Shown here piece after piece: positions 35,681 to 45,957 of a stretch of 64,000 bases of DNA. The stretch spans positions 26,959,334 through 27,023,333 of the forward strand of contig NW_024037074.1 in assembly GCF_015706575.1 (NCBI RefSeq), given 5' to 3'. The position numbers and the translations under genes are program-made. How positions within the stretch are numbered: position 1 is the stretch's first letter; every line of letters begins with the position of its first letter. Source of the DNA: Patiria miniata (lineage: Eukaryota > Echinodermata > Asteroidea > Valvatida > Asterinidae). A model generated the notes under the pieces. It did not search any database and had not been told where the DNA came from. It saw nothing but the letters and a program-made list of their open reading frames with translations.

Positions 35681-35930
35681 CTTAAACTGAGAAAAGTTGC
35701 CTTTATAGGTGAGCAAATGCGCCAGGAAGATTACTGGGTCCATTTGCTTTACCTTATTGGGTACAAACAAGTCGATATAATGAGCCCAGTGTGTTTGGTT
35801 TGTTAGGAAGCTGCATAACACAGCCTATTATGCAAAATAGTCGCGTGCTAGGCGGATCATTACGCAACAATGAACACCGCAATTGGTATTTTCAAAAGGC
35901 AGACGCGTAGATTTCTACTCTTTGTATCTG
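35681..35930. other. Non-genic sequence between SINE and satellite head block
   Basis: About 250 bases without a recognised gene or repeat. The 79-codon plus-strand and 82-codon minus-strand open frames overlapping here run into the SINE and look incidental. Confidence 0.35.
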
Positions 35931-36603
35931 GGCACATATAGATTCTCACCTCCCTATTCAGCTATTTCGACTTTCTTAAAAAGAAAAATAGAGACTGTCA
36001 GCGAATCTCCGGGAGTTGAAATAAGGATCGTCCCCTCGATAGACCTCAGACTCAGTAAAGTTCAACATTGGGCTCTTTTTCAACAGCTGTTTTTGCGGAA
36101 ACTTTACATCTGGAAATATGCTCCAAATTTTGCTAAAAAAGCAAGGTTAACCTCTTACCATTTAAGTTTTTTTCATACCAATCTGATATTGCCAAATGTT
36201 ACTAAATATACAAGGTACACCTCTTACAATTAAAAATGTTTCATAAACATTTCTTTTTGCCCAATTTTGCTAGAAATACAAGGTTAAGCCCTAACAATCT
36301 GCAATTTTCCAGAATCATCTGATTGTGTCCTATTTTGTTTAAAAAAATGCAAGGTTAACCCCTTACAATTTGAATTCTGTTTCATGAACATCTAATTTTT
36401 CCCAATCTTATTCTTTGCAAAATTTCACTAAAAAAGCAAGGTTAATCCCTTACATCTGAAATTTTTCGGAAACATCTGATTTTGCCAAATTTCGCTAAAA
36501 TATGCAATGTTCACCCCGTACAATTTGAAATCTTTCATAAACATCTAACCCCATACAATCTGCAATTTTCCAGAAACATCTGATTCTTCCCGATTTTGCT
36601 TGG
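35931..36603. repeat. Second copy of head block plus AT-rich satellite
   Basis: 35931-36113 repeats the block at 27003, and 36114-36603 repeats the order of satellite monomers that follows it, including private variants (CAAGGTACACCTCTTACAAT, GGTTAAGCCCTAACAATCTG, CATCTGATTGTGTCCTATTTTG). Relative to 27183-27800 this copy lacks about two monomers near 36415. It is a segmental duplication of roughly 700-800 bp. Further satellite remnants continue at 36845-37010. Confidence 0.9.
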
Positions 36604-36850
36604 AGCCTTGGAGCTCAGACCATGTGTCATGCACTCCTCAATGCATAGATGATGCACATAACACTATGGGTAGTACAGGCACAGCTAGGGGTAGTGCCCA
36701 AACAATGATGAATGCATCGCGTATGCTTAAAGAATTACCCACAATTCCGGTTTTTACCGTTAAGGTCTGGCTCTAATCACTTTACGCGATCCCCTGACGT
36801 CTCATACACTGACTTTAGGCAAAATAGTCAGACTTTCGCTGTCTAGTAAC
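36604..36850. repeat. 247-bp direct repeat, copy 1
   Basis: The block from AGCCTTGGAGCTCAGACCAT to CTTTCGCTGTCTAGTAAC recurs at 37062-37308 with about ten changes. Both are embedded in or adjacent to AT-rich satellite remnants. One frame through it (CTPQCINDSHNTMGS ... KELPTIPVFTV) is open for up to 70 codons in copy 2 but I recognise no protein family. It may be a terminal repeat of a small element whose interior is 36851-37061, or a simple duplication. Confidence 0.85.
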
Positions 36851-37061
36851 AATTTGAATTGTTTCATAAACATCTAACCCCATACATTCTGCAATTTTCC
36901 AGAAACATCTGATTTTTCCCGATTTTGCTGAAAAAATGCAAGGTTAACCCCTTACAATTTGATTTTTTTTTCATAAACATCTAACTTTGCCCAATTTTAC
37001 ATTCAGCTTATGTTAACAAATCATCAGGTAGTTGGATCATTAAACGGGACAGGTGCACATC
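36851..37061. repeat. AT-rich satellite remnant between the two 247-bp repeats
   Basis: Two to three diverged copies of the ~70-bp AT-rich unit (CAATTTGAATTGTTTCATAAAC, GCAATTTTCCAGAAACATC, GCAAGGTTAACCCCTTACAA), followed by about 50 bases of unrelated sequence from about 37008. Confidence 0.8.
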
Positions 37062-37308
37062 AGCCTTGGAGCTCAGACCATGTGTCATGCACTCCTCAAT
37101 GCATAAATGATTCACATAACACTATGGGTAGTACAGGCACAGCTGGGGGTAGTGCCCAAACAATGATGAACGCATCGCGTATGCTTAAAGAATTACCCAC
37201 AATTCCGGTTTTTACCGTTTAGGTCTGGCTCCAATCACTTTACGCGATCCCCTGACGTCTCATACACTGACTTTAGGCAAAATAGTCAGACTTTCGCGGT
37301 CTAGTAAC
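37062..37308. repeat. 247-bp direct repeat, copy 2
   Basis: Near-identical to 36604-36850 (same start AGCCTTGGAGCTCAGACCAT, same end GTCTAGTAAC). Directly followed by GACTTTGACTG and the degenerate minisatellite. Confidence 0.85.
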
Positions 37309-37319
37309 CAGACTTTGAC

Positions 37320-37775
37320 TGTTAACGAAACATCGAATGAAAAGGGAAACATCAAATGCATATTGCAAAAGATCGAATGCAAACATACCGATGAAACATC
37401 GAATACAAATAGCTCGAAATGTCAAACATATGTGTAAAACATTGCTCACATATTTGAGAATATCGCAAATATATTGTAAAACAACACACACAATTGTATC
37501 GAAAAACATCGCACATTTAATGCAAAAAATCGAACAAAATATTGAAAACATCGCGCACATATATTGAAAATCGGATATAAATGTAAAACATCGCACACAT
37601 ATATTGGACATCGCACATATATTGTAAAACATCGCACAAATATATTAAACATCGCGCAAATAATGAAAAACATCGCACACTTATATTGAACATCGCACAT
37701 AAATGTAAAAGATAACAAGCACATATTAAACATCCAACATATATATTGCAACATATTGAATATTGCAACGTTTGA
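37320..37775. repeat. Degenerate minisatellite, ~20-24-bp unit around ACATCGCACACATATATTG
   Basis: About twenty loose repeats of an AAACATCGCACA(T/C)ATATATTG-like motif. Because stop codons are rare on the complementary strand, three overlapping minus-strand frames of 88-119 codons appear. These encode Cys/Met/Phe-rich repetitive peptides with no domain and are a by-product of the repeat. Confidence 0.85.
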
Positions 37776-37787
37776 CACGCCATAACT

Positions 37788-38063
37788 GTGTCACAGGTTA
37801 TTTACATCACAGGATTTCTTGCCACGCCCTGCTACGCGACCACGCAAGGTAACATTCCATTCCCTCGAGCTAAGTACGGGACTAGAAAACTAGACGGAGA
37901 ACTCCAGTTAGTGTTCATGGGTAACACACGGGGGAGAGAAACGCTAGTGCCGCTGAGCAGTCTCTCGGAGAACGCCAAAGCACGCATGCTATGGGGAAAG
38001 GAACTTAGCTCGCTGGGGCGAAGGGAGGTGTGGTCAGTCGCGCACATGTACATCGCTACATGA
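37788..38063 (+). other. Unrecognised 91-codon open frame, probably not a gene
   Basis: A GC-richer island in AT-rich surroundings with one plus-strand open frame from ATG 37788 to TGA. The product has a patch GNIPFPRAKYGTRKLDGELQ and no recognised domain, signal peptide or membrane segment. No promoter, splice partner or poly(A) signal is evident. It could be a captured exon or a fragment of a transposon ORF. Confidence 0.2.
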
Positions 38064-39324
38064 ATAATGCATACAGTAGCGCGCGTGGTATTGCATCATG
38101 CGCTGTGCTTGGTAAGAGACCCGGGGAATAAAAGTGCAAGTTGGCAATTTACGATAATTAGGTAAAATAAGGGAACAGCAAAAGACAACAATAAGATTGT
38201 GTACTTCATGGACAGAGTGAATCCAGAGGGCGCTAGATTTCCACAATCAAGCATTCTGGGTTCGTAACAATATGTTCATGGGAACTCGTTCAACAAGAAA
38301 GAAAATGAGATTGTAACAATTTCGTGCTTTAAACGTCAGAAATAAAATCCGAATGAATTAAGGCAACGTCATGACAACAAAAGTCACATTCCTTATTGCG
38401 CAATAACCCAAGAAATTCCCAAGAAGTTAATTTGTTCTTCGCATTTTTTCCAGGGCATTTTTCCCAAACACTTTTTTTGAACTACACCTTTCTGTCTGTA
38501 TTTATTTTTCGCACGGAGACAAATGTGCCAAGCGGTTTTATGCTATATATTTTTTTTTCAATAGATAGCGCGCCACATGCTCGGTGGTCAACACTGCCAA
38601 CACAGCGTCAACACGGATACCTCACTAGTTTTTTAGTAAAAGTAAGTCATGGTTTGGGCAATATCAAGAAATACTGAATGTCATAACTCAATATTATATC
38701 GATTAATTGTTCATAATGTGTCACGAACGTCAGTATAATTTCACGAAAACTTGTGAAATCATGTGTCAAATTCGGAAATTAAATTTGATGAGAATTAAAT
38801 TTAATCTGATGAACATTTACTCTAGAAGCTAAAATGCTTTATACTTGGTGCACTTTTGTCTTTTCAATAATGCGAACTCGGCAACCGATTTAGCTGAGTT
38901 GGTTTGACTGGTAGTAAGTCGCCGAGGCAAGATGGGGGTCACCAGGGCGCGATACTAAGTGGCCGTGGCAGGGGAGTAACTCGCCGCGGCGAAATAGGAA
39001 CTCGCAATTGTTTCGTGGCCCTTCTCGCTTCTGTATATACGCCCAGGAAGCCCGCGCTGTATTATATATAATAGGTTCGCCGCACATTTTAAAACTTTTT
39101 TCATTCAAATTCATAAACGGTTAACCTCAATTTCGTCTCGAGAAGACTGGAACGCGTAAATGCTTCAATTAATTTAGTCGTTGGTCATTCCAATGGATCA
39201 ATGATCAATTAATTCCAACATTTTGTCCATTCTACGTCGTCAAATTGTAAAGGAATTCTCCAATTGATAACATTGATTGCCAAATGACGAAATTGATTCA
39301 TATATCGCACGTTCGACAATTGCG
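38064..39324. other. Intergenic DNA without a recognised gene
   Basis: AT-rich sequence. A GC-rich patch at 38880-39060 includes an A-box-like TAGCTGAGTTGG without a matching B-box, and a stretch (about 39000-39075, TTTCGTGGCCCTTC...AGCCCGCGCTGTATTA) that resembles 40275-40330. It is therefore probably a diverged member of the repeat described at 39685. No ORF worth annotating. Confidence 0.4.
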
Positions 39325-39590
39325 GACGACGAAATTGAATTGTCTTTCACGAAAACGTATGGATACGTTATAACATTGTTTGAACAAAGTGCGAAATGAG
39401 CGATCAAAGACGAACTTGAACACGGGGTATGCAAGATCATGGATTTTCAAGACGACGAAATTGAAGTGTCTTCACAAAAACGTATGGATAGTATGAAATT
39501 GTTTGAACAAAGTGCAAAATGAGCGACCAAAGACGAAATTGAACATGGGGTATGCAAGACTTTAGATTTTCAAGACGAAATTGCAGTAAA
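39325..39590. repeat. Tandem duplication, 126-bp unit, two copies and a fragment
   Basis: GACGACGAAATTGAA..TGTCTT starts at 39325 and again at 39451. Both copies continue through CGTATGGATA, TTGTTTGAACAAAGTGC, ATGAGCGA.CAAAGACGAA and GGGGTATGCAAGA. A third partial start (CAAGACGAAATTGCAG) lies near 39570. Confidence 0.88.
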
Positions 39591-39684
39591 CCGTTCATTA
39601 ATTTGATAAACGTTTTAAAATGTGAGGGAAAACTTATATAAGCGCCCTAACATACATGTATCGACAACAATGATACATTTCTGA

Positions 39685-40870
39685 AATAAGGCCTTTCAGT
39701 AATATGCAGCTCTGAGTTGCTACGATTGCATTTGTTTTGACAGAATATGACACGGATATGTGAGTAGTCTAGATTCCAGCTTTACTCTCCGAATGGTTAT
39801 AAAGTAAAAGGGTTGGGAGGGGGGCCGGCGGTGGGCATGATCCCCGTTTCCCCCTAAATCTGCGAAAATTAAATGCAATCTCTTCCCAATCGTGAACTCG
39901 TTACTCATTGCTTTTGGGTAAATCTAAATAATGATGAGTTGAATGGAACTTAATACGGAAAACATGCGTCATCATCATAGCCAAAGTGATGTGTGAATTA
40001 CTGGACGGAAGGTAATCATCCAAAAGTAAAACAAAGGATTTTGAGTGTTTTTTTTGTCGTCAAGTTTCTCAGTTATAAAGGGTGGAAAAAAAAAATGTGG
40101 TTTAGTCTGCTCTGACAATAATAATCTCCTTGATATGATCGATATTCTTATTTTATTTTTAAGTACAGCTTAACATTTGAAGTTTTAAATCTACTTCTTT
40201 TGGGAATATTTGAGTATTAGTCATGTCTTCCGCAATTTACATGTGACTTTTCATTTATTTGAAGTTTTGCAATTTTTTTCGTGGCCTTTCCACGCTTCCA
40301 TAAATGAAGCCCGCTATGAGTATTATTACAATGAGAAGTACGTCCCCAATAAGGCCTTTCAGTAATATGCAGCTCTGAGTTGCTAAGACTGCATTGGTTG
40401 CGGCAGTACATGCACGACATATATATATGTGAGTAGTCTAGATTGACTTAGGACGATTTTAAATGTAGAGGGTGGGGCCGAGGGGCATGACCCCGTTGCC
40501 CCATGGATCCGCAAAAACCGAATGCAATCTCTTCCCAATCGTGAACTCATCAGCCATTGTATTTGGGTTAATCTTAATAATGGTGAGTTGAATGGAACTT
40601 AACACGCAAAACATGTGTCATCATAGTAATGATAATAGTGATGTGTGAACTACTGGACGGAAGGTAATTGTAAAGGATGGAAAATATCTTGTCCAATTAA
40701 GTCTGCTCTGACAATAATTATCTGCTTGATGTTATCGATTTTCTTACTTTGTTTTTTTTTAAGTACAGCCATACGTTTGAAATTTAAAATTTTCCTGCTG
40801 CTGAGGGAATATTTTAGAATGAGTCATGCCTTCCGCAATATGTGACTGTTTTGTTTTCCAGACTCGTGCA
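39685..40870. repeat. Tandem duplication of a ~663-bp block upstream of the first arrestin gene
   Basis: AATAAGGCCTTTCAGTAATATGCAGCTCTGAGTTGCTA starts at 39685 and at 40348. The match continues through GTGAGTAGTCTAGATT, CAATCTCTTCCCAATCGTGAACTC, TGAGTTGAATGGAACTTAA, CTACTGGACGGAAGG-type text and TCATG.CTTCCGCAAT. The end of the second unit overlaps the region that is also shared with the upstream flank of the second arrestin gene (48240-48420). Confidence 0.85.
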
Positions 40871-40899
40871 GTTTTCCAGTTGAGTGTGATACGCTTCGC

Positions 40900-41341
40900 T
40901 TGTCTTCATCAGTACGATTCGTACGTCATCAATGTGAGTTAGAATCGAATTTCAGATCTGTCGCCCATTATTGGGCAAAAGTTCAAACTGCATGCCCATT
41001 TTGACGCACAGTCAAGTACACGTGATACGTGAAGTACTGTTAGCAAATAAACAGTTAGTCGCCAGACCTTCAACTGATTATGTTTCCATACGTCATTGAA
41101 TCACGTGAATGCTACGGCTACTAGTATAAGGGGCTCTCGTCGTACAACGGCAGCACACACAAAGTGGAATTCACCAACGTTGGTTGTCAATTAGATTATG
41201 ACAAGTATTTTTTTGCGGCCTCTACACGAAACTGATCTACATTGATTGCAAAATCCAAATAATACTAACAAACCTTAACAGTTCAATCGTCAATATTGCG
41301 GTTTATAGCGCAAAATACAAACACAAATCACTGTCGACAAT
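40900..41341 (+). promoter_or_regulatory. Promoter and 5' UTR of arrestin gene 1
   Basis: A TATA-like TATAAG at 41125-41130 lies about 215 bases before the ATG. Just upstream are a palindromic E-box TCACGTGA (41101-41108) and a CRE-like TACGTCATTGA (about 41091-41100). All three recur in the same order before arrestin gene 2. A further CACGTG is at 41019-41024. The leader contains ACGTTGGTTGTCAA (about 41178-41190), also conserved in gene 2. E-box control is known for vertebrate TXNIP, an alpha-arrestin regulated by MondoA/ChREBP:Mlx; whether that applies here is inference. The transcription start has not been observed. Confidence 0.65.
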
Positions 41342-44300
41342 ATGGGAAGACTACCACTTCCTGTGATTGTTTTTGACAAGAAAGGACTGTTTTCCCAAAG
41401 AGATTTTGTGTCAGGAGAGGTGAAACTGGAGGTGGACACAGAGGGATTACATGGCATTAAAGGTAAGCCCTGAATCGGGGTACGTTAAGTTTGCTTTGTG
41501 ATGACAACATATTATAAAAAGAAAACACAAAATAAAGGGACCAGTTTTGTCTGAAATGCGCAGTTTTGGGTTCAGATGCGCATTAAAACATTTAAGTAAA
41601 CTGAAGTTACCTTCCGTTGCAATTTATCCAGGTAATGGATGTGGAGACTATATGGGAAAGGTATGACTACAACACTAGATGTAGGTCTGATATTTTGCAA
41701 TTTGGTTTTACTTCATGGGTGATGTTTCAGTCTTCAATTGACTTTTGCATTTAGGTGTCTGGATGGTGATTACCTGCGAGGCAAGAAATGCGTTCAGTAC
41801 TCACATGTTTGTACATCACGTACAGAACGAAGTTTACTTCGACTCCACTCTTATAGTGTTTGGAGCAGGTATGTTGACATTTTCGGCTACATTTTGTGTA
41901 TTGTTTTGGTCTCAAAATTGAAAAGGACCATAGAGTAAATCAGTACTGACCCTGTCAGTATGACTCTGCATGGGTGTTGCGGGGGGAAGGCTTTCCCCCT
42001 CCCCGGCCTGGACAAGCAACAAAAACAAAAAAAAACAAAGAGACAAAAAGGAGACAAAAAAGGGGGAACAAAAAAGAGGCGCGAAATAATATTGTAGTTG
42101 ATTTAAGGGGGTGGAGAAATGTCTCTGCCCACCCTCGAAACAAATGTATCAATCGGGAAAATGCTGGAAAATATAGGGATTTGGAAGGAAAAATGTGCTT
42201 TTCCTTTTCTAGAAGAAAATCCTGGCGACGCCTATGTGATTCTGTCACCAACCAAATTTCCGTATCTGATCTACAGGAAAAGATACGAAAGCTAAAGCGG
42301 ATTTGAGCCTACCGCCAGGGATTCACTCTTTCCCGTTCAAATACCGCCTTCCTACCGACAAAGTTCTCCCGTCTGTCTTCCTGGGTGCATACGGAAACGT
42401 CCTCTACAGTGCGAAGGCGACTTTATGGTGTGAACGGGGGATTTCCGGCCTGGCGCGTCACACGGAGAGGATGTTCGGCGTGCAAGGGCCGACGGTGAAC
42501 CTGAACAACCTGCTCGAGCTTAATTTGAAGGTTCGTCCCAACCCTGATAGCCTTTGCTAGTATCGGTGAGATGTGCATTTCATAAATGCAACGGAAATCC
42601 TATAAGCCTACGGCAGGGGACAATGACCAAATATTGTCATCATAGAATGTGCCCATCGTTTATATAGAGACGCTTACACATTGCTTTCACTGTGCTTGCG
42701 TGAAGAGTAGAGAGTGGTCGACTGCAGGCGCGATATCTAGAGCCTATATATTCATTTATGTATAATGTTTTTGGGAGGGGGGGGGGTTTAGCAGTGGTGG
42801 ATCCTGAAATGTTTGCAGCAAGGCGTGCTGAAATGTAGAGCGTTTTTCCCCGGACACTTAGACCTCCGAGAATCAATAGGTGTATTGGGGGGGGGGGATC
42901 GTACCTTACTTTCAATAGGGAACGCTAATACAATCCTACAATCATGCACAAGTTATTATCCCTAATGGTGCAAAAATTCACTTTCTCACCTTTTTAGGGG
43001 GGAAGCAGTTCGCTCGTGATGTTTGCTACTGCCATTTGCCATGTCATTTTATGGGGTATGCGGCTAGACCCCCCCCCCCCCCCAGAACCGCGCCTGGTCG
43101 ACTGATGGTTCTTGCTCGAAACTTGCTCTCGATGATGGCTCGTTAACCTTTTCCCATGTTGACCTCTTCTTAGGTTCCAATAACCCGCAGCACCGAAGTT
43201 CGTAAATTGCTCGGACTTGGTGCCACGACGGGGACTGTCCATTTTGGCCTCGCCAAGCGAGGGTTTGTTCCCAGAGAAAAGATCACCGTCACAGGCTGCG
43301 TGGACAACGTCAGTGGGGAAGAACACCGGATCATTAAAGTCGCACTTGTAATGGTATGTGTTACACTTCATTGATGATGCAGGTTGATCGGTTCAGCCAA
43401 TTTACCATGATTCGCTAAGTGACTGGACTCCATGCAGGGGTAATGGAGGTTTGAAACGACTGCTCTTCATCCCCGTCCTACAACGGGTTTGTGTAAAAAA
43501 AAATTAAACGAGAGAAAGAGGGAAGGGCGCCCCTTTCATAAATGAGGCTCAACTCAAGTGTTTATTTTCAGATTTTGCAACGGCCAGCCGTTAGGAAACT
43601 TCACCCTCTCCCAAACTGACAATGTGATTCTGGATTCCTAATGGGGCGCCTTCATGTCGTCCGCCAAAGACAGTTTATTTTCTTTAAATTGAAAACCCAT
43701 TTGCCAATTTACCAAAATGCCCACGGATATTATTTTGACAACCGAAAATGACTTGGCTGATCATGACGTCATCGGACCGAAAATTGTAGGTACAATCTGA
43801 AAATTTTCAGATATTATTTTTTCCGATTCAAATCCATCGGTTGATCCCTGTCCAATGCCGATGTCCGTATAACCTTATAGTGCTATCAGCTGCAATGTTG
43901 ACCTTGGGCTTCGTCATACTGTGACATCACCAAATCAGAAGTTAGGTGTAATGGATACAAGCATTAAATATTCGTTGTAATCTTTCTATTTCAAGAAATT
44001 ATTTTCACTTCAAGATGAATATGAATCCTGTCTGAACTGAATCTGTATCCCGTTCGCTCATTTTAGCTGATGACGTCATCAAGCCGGAAGTAACGTGTAC
44101 ATGTACATACAAATATGTAATGACATTTTTACCCAACCGAAACAGAAAGCATTTTTTTTAAACACTATCAAATGGTTTTGCTGGAAAATGCTAAATTTCG
44201 TGAATCTTTTCTGATCTGGCATATTCAAGTTTTTAACTTCGTTAAACGAATTTAACAACTTTTAAGAGCAATGTCCAATGAATTAGTTGCCTGCCTGGTG

Positions 44301-45957
44301 ATTTTGCGTTCAACAGAGGCTTCTAAGTTTCATTTCCCCTTCCCGTTTTAACATGCATATTATCCAGGAGACTACTTACACTGTCGCAGGGATTTCGGTT
44401 GAAGGCAGAGCGGAACACAAGAAGACATTATCCCAGACCGACCGCAGCATTTCATGTCCAAGGGGGAAGGTGACCAAATTCAGAATGTATCCTCTGCGGT
44501 TACCCACCGGCTGTCCTTCGTCCGGCCTACCCGGCTGCGAGATGATAGACGTCCAATATTACGTCAAGGTGGGCTAGAATTTGTCTAATTAAGAGTAAAC
44601 ATGAAAGCAAAGGTTCCATTTGCATAGATATAAGAGCTCAGAAGTCTGAAAAAAAGACAGAGAGAGGACAATGATAATAACACTTTTGTAAGGTGAGGGG
44701 AATGCAACCTAATGCACACCCAAGGCAAAAATGTAGGATTCCTTATAATACATTATGTTAGATTTTCGTTCTCGTCGCAGGAGGCAACAATATATCTTGT
44801 CTAAAAATGCTCCTGTTTTGTTCGAGGTCAGTGCAACATACATGCAGAATAAGCCGGTTGGCAGTTCCTACTGCGCATGTGCCAAAGAAGATTCGAGTGT
44901 TTTCTCTTCATGGCGAAGATAGAGGGCACAAATAACGATGGTCCTTGGACCCAATAATATCCGAACCTCCCGACTGCAATGATTCATGTAATTAAAAAAA
45001 GGAATTTAATTCGCAAGCAAATTGACCGTAATTATGTATTGTGCAACCTGAAGCTGCGGTCATTTTTTTCATGACTTCCGAGCTTATTTAATGTTGTTTG
45101 CTCCCTGTAATACCCTTTATTGTGTGGATAGTAATTAATGCCCACGGGAGTATAAATAACAGAAAAACAGTTATAATCACGGTGACCTGTATGATTAATC
45201 ATTTAAACAACCTTATAACCAACTTGTTTATGTCTACACGTTAACCTTTTTTTCTCGCTCACTATCTTCCTTCACAATGCTTCAAAACCTAAAGTGCAAT
45301 ACATCGGGCTGCATCGAGACATCATTCCGGCTGACTGTGGGCACAGTGCCTATCCGTTCTGTCAGTGGTCCGGTGTTTCCGGTACTGACCACTGCAGGGG
45401 CTACGGCATGCGTCCAGCCATCAGTGGCAACCCCGATGGACAAAACCAAGATGGCCGCACCAACCCTCGAGTGCCAAGCACGGCCCTCCAGCTTTACACA
45501 TGGTAAGTACGAGAAATGATTGGCAGCCGATTGACTATCCCCTTACTAAGCCCTCGTTCTCCCAACCTCGTTCTCAAGGTCCAAATATCCTCAGTGACAA
45601 AGCAGCCCTGGAATGATAACTAGGCATACCTCCTGCATTGTGCTTTCTCAAAATGAGAAGTAACAACTGAGCTATAACTTTGACGAGTTAGTTGATGCTA
45701 CCTTCTTAATATCGGAGCAATGTTTGGGTTGAAACAAACAAAGGCAATGTTCCCCTTTACATTTAATAACCAGTAGAAACTTACAGGTGTCTGTGTATTG
45801 TGAATAATAAATGGGTTCAATCTTTTCGTTTAGTCCTAATCTATTTTTTTTCCATAACTGTTGTGTCATGCTGTAAAAAGGTCCAGTCTCTCGTGTCGAG
45901 GACGCCCCGCCGTCCTACGAGGAGGCAGTAGCCAGCGGAACCACCAACGACATTTGA
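41342..45957 (+). CDS. Alpha-arrestin (arrestin domain-containing protein), gene 1 of a tandem pair
   Basis: Seven coding exons: 41342-41462, 41755-41868, 42277-42530, 43174-43353, 44368-44568, 45295-45502, 45881-45957; all introns are GT-AG. The predicted protein has 384 residues. Residues 1-163 (exons 1-3) form the arrestin N-domain, beginning MGRLPLPVIVFDKKG, with FVSGEVKLE and the family motif HSFPFKYRLP. Residues 164-359 (exons 4-6) form the C-domain, with FGLAKRGFVP, GCVDNVSGEEHRIIKVAL and FRLTVGTVPIR. Exon 7 supplies APPSYEEAV, a PPxY motif at 369-372. Alpha-arrestins are cytosolic/endosomal adaptors that link membrane cargo to NEDD4-type ubiquitin ligases through PPxY-WW contacts. Vertebrate ARRDC2/3/4 and TXNIP usually have two PPxY motifs; only one is present here. 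Compared with gene 2, a 2-base difference near the end changes the last residues and gives an earlier stop. Introns 2 and 3 carry MITEs. The ARRDC1/2/3/4/TXNIP subgroup is not assigned. Confidence 0.93.
41969..42236. mobile_element. hAT-like MITE (family A, copy 1), 268 bp, in intron 2 of arrestin gene 1
   Basis: Ends CATGGGTGTTGC and GGCGACGCCTATG are inverted versions of each other. They are flanked by TGACTCTG (41961-41968) and TGATTCTG (42237-42244), an 8-bp duplication with one change. A second member with the same ends and similar length lies at 56298-56561. Eight-base duplications are typical of hAT elements. No transposase. The right end is only about 40 bases before exon 3 (32 bases after the duplication). 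Confidence 0.82.
42725..43096. mobile_element. hAT-like MITE, 372 bp, in intron 3 of arrestin gene 1
   Basis: Terminal CAGGCGCG and CGCGCCTG are flanked by a perfect 8-bp duplication GTCGACTG (42717-42724 and 43097-43104). CA..TG-type ends plus an 8-bp duplication indicate the hAT superfamily. The interior has long G and C runs and a further CAGTGGTGGATCC end-like motif at about 42791, perhaps a nested element. The related end GGATCCGCGCCTG occurs at 47453. Confidence 0.83.
43700..44120. repeat. TGACGTCA-rich repeat-like sequence in intron 4 of arrestin gene 1
   Basis: CATGACGTCATC (about 43763), GTGACATCACC (about 43921) and GATGACGTCATC (about 44071) recur at roughly 150-bp intervals. The style resembles 62960-63780, although I could not align the two regions end to end. 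Probably a fragment of a dispersed repeat rather than a cluster of functional CREs. Confidence 0.5.

Noticed and set aside
37273..37783. Cys-rich minus-strand proteins of 88-119 residues
   Set aside because: All three frames are open because of the ATCGCACA minisatellite; low-complexity by-product.
38889..38960. tRNA-like A-box TAGCTGAGTTGG suggesting another SINE
   Set aside because: No B-box at the right distance and no matching copy in the window.
45277..45519. Exon 6 of arrestin gene 1 as a stand-alone gene starting at ATG 45277
   Set aside because: The segment has a splice acceptor at 45294 and donor at 45503 and aligns with exon 6 of gene 2; the ATG is intronic.
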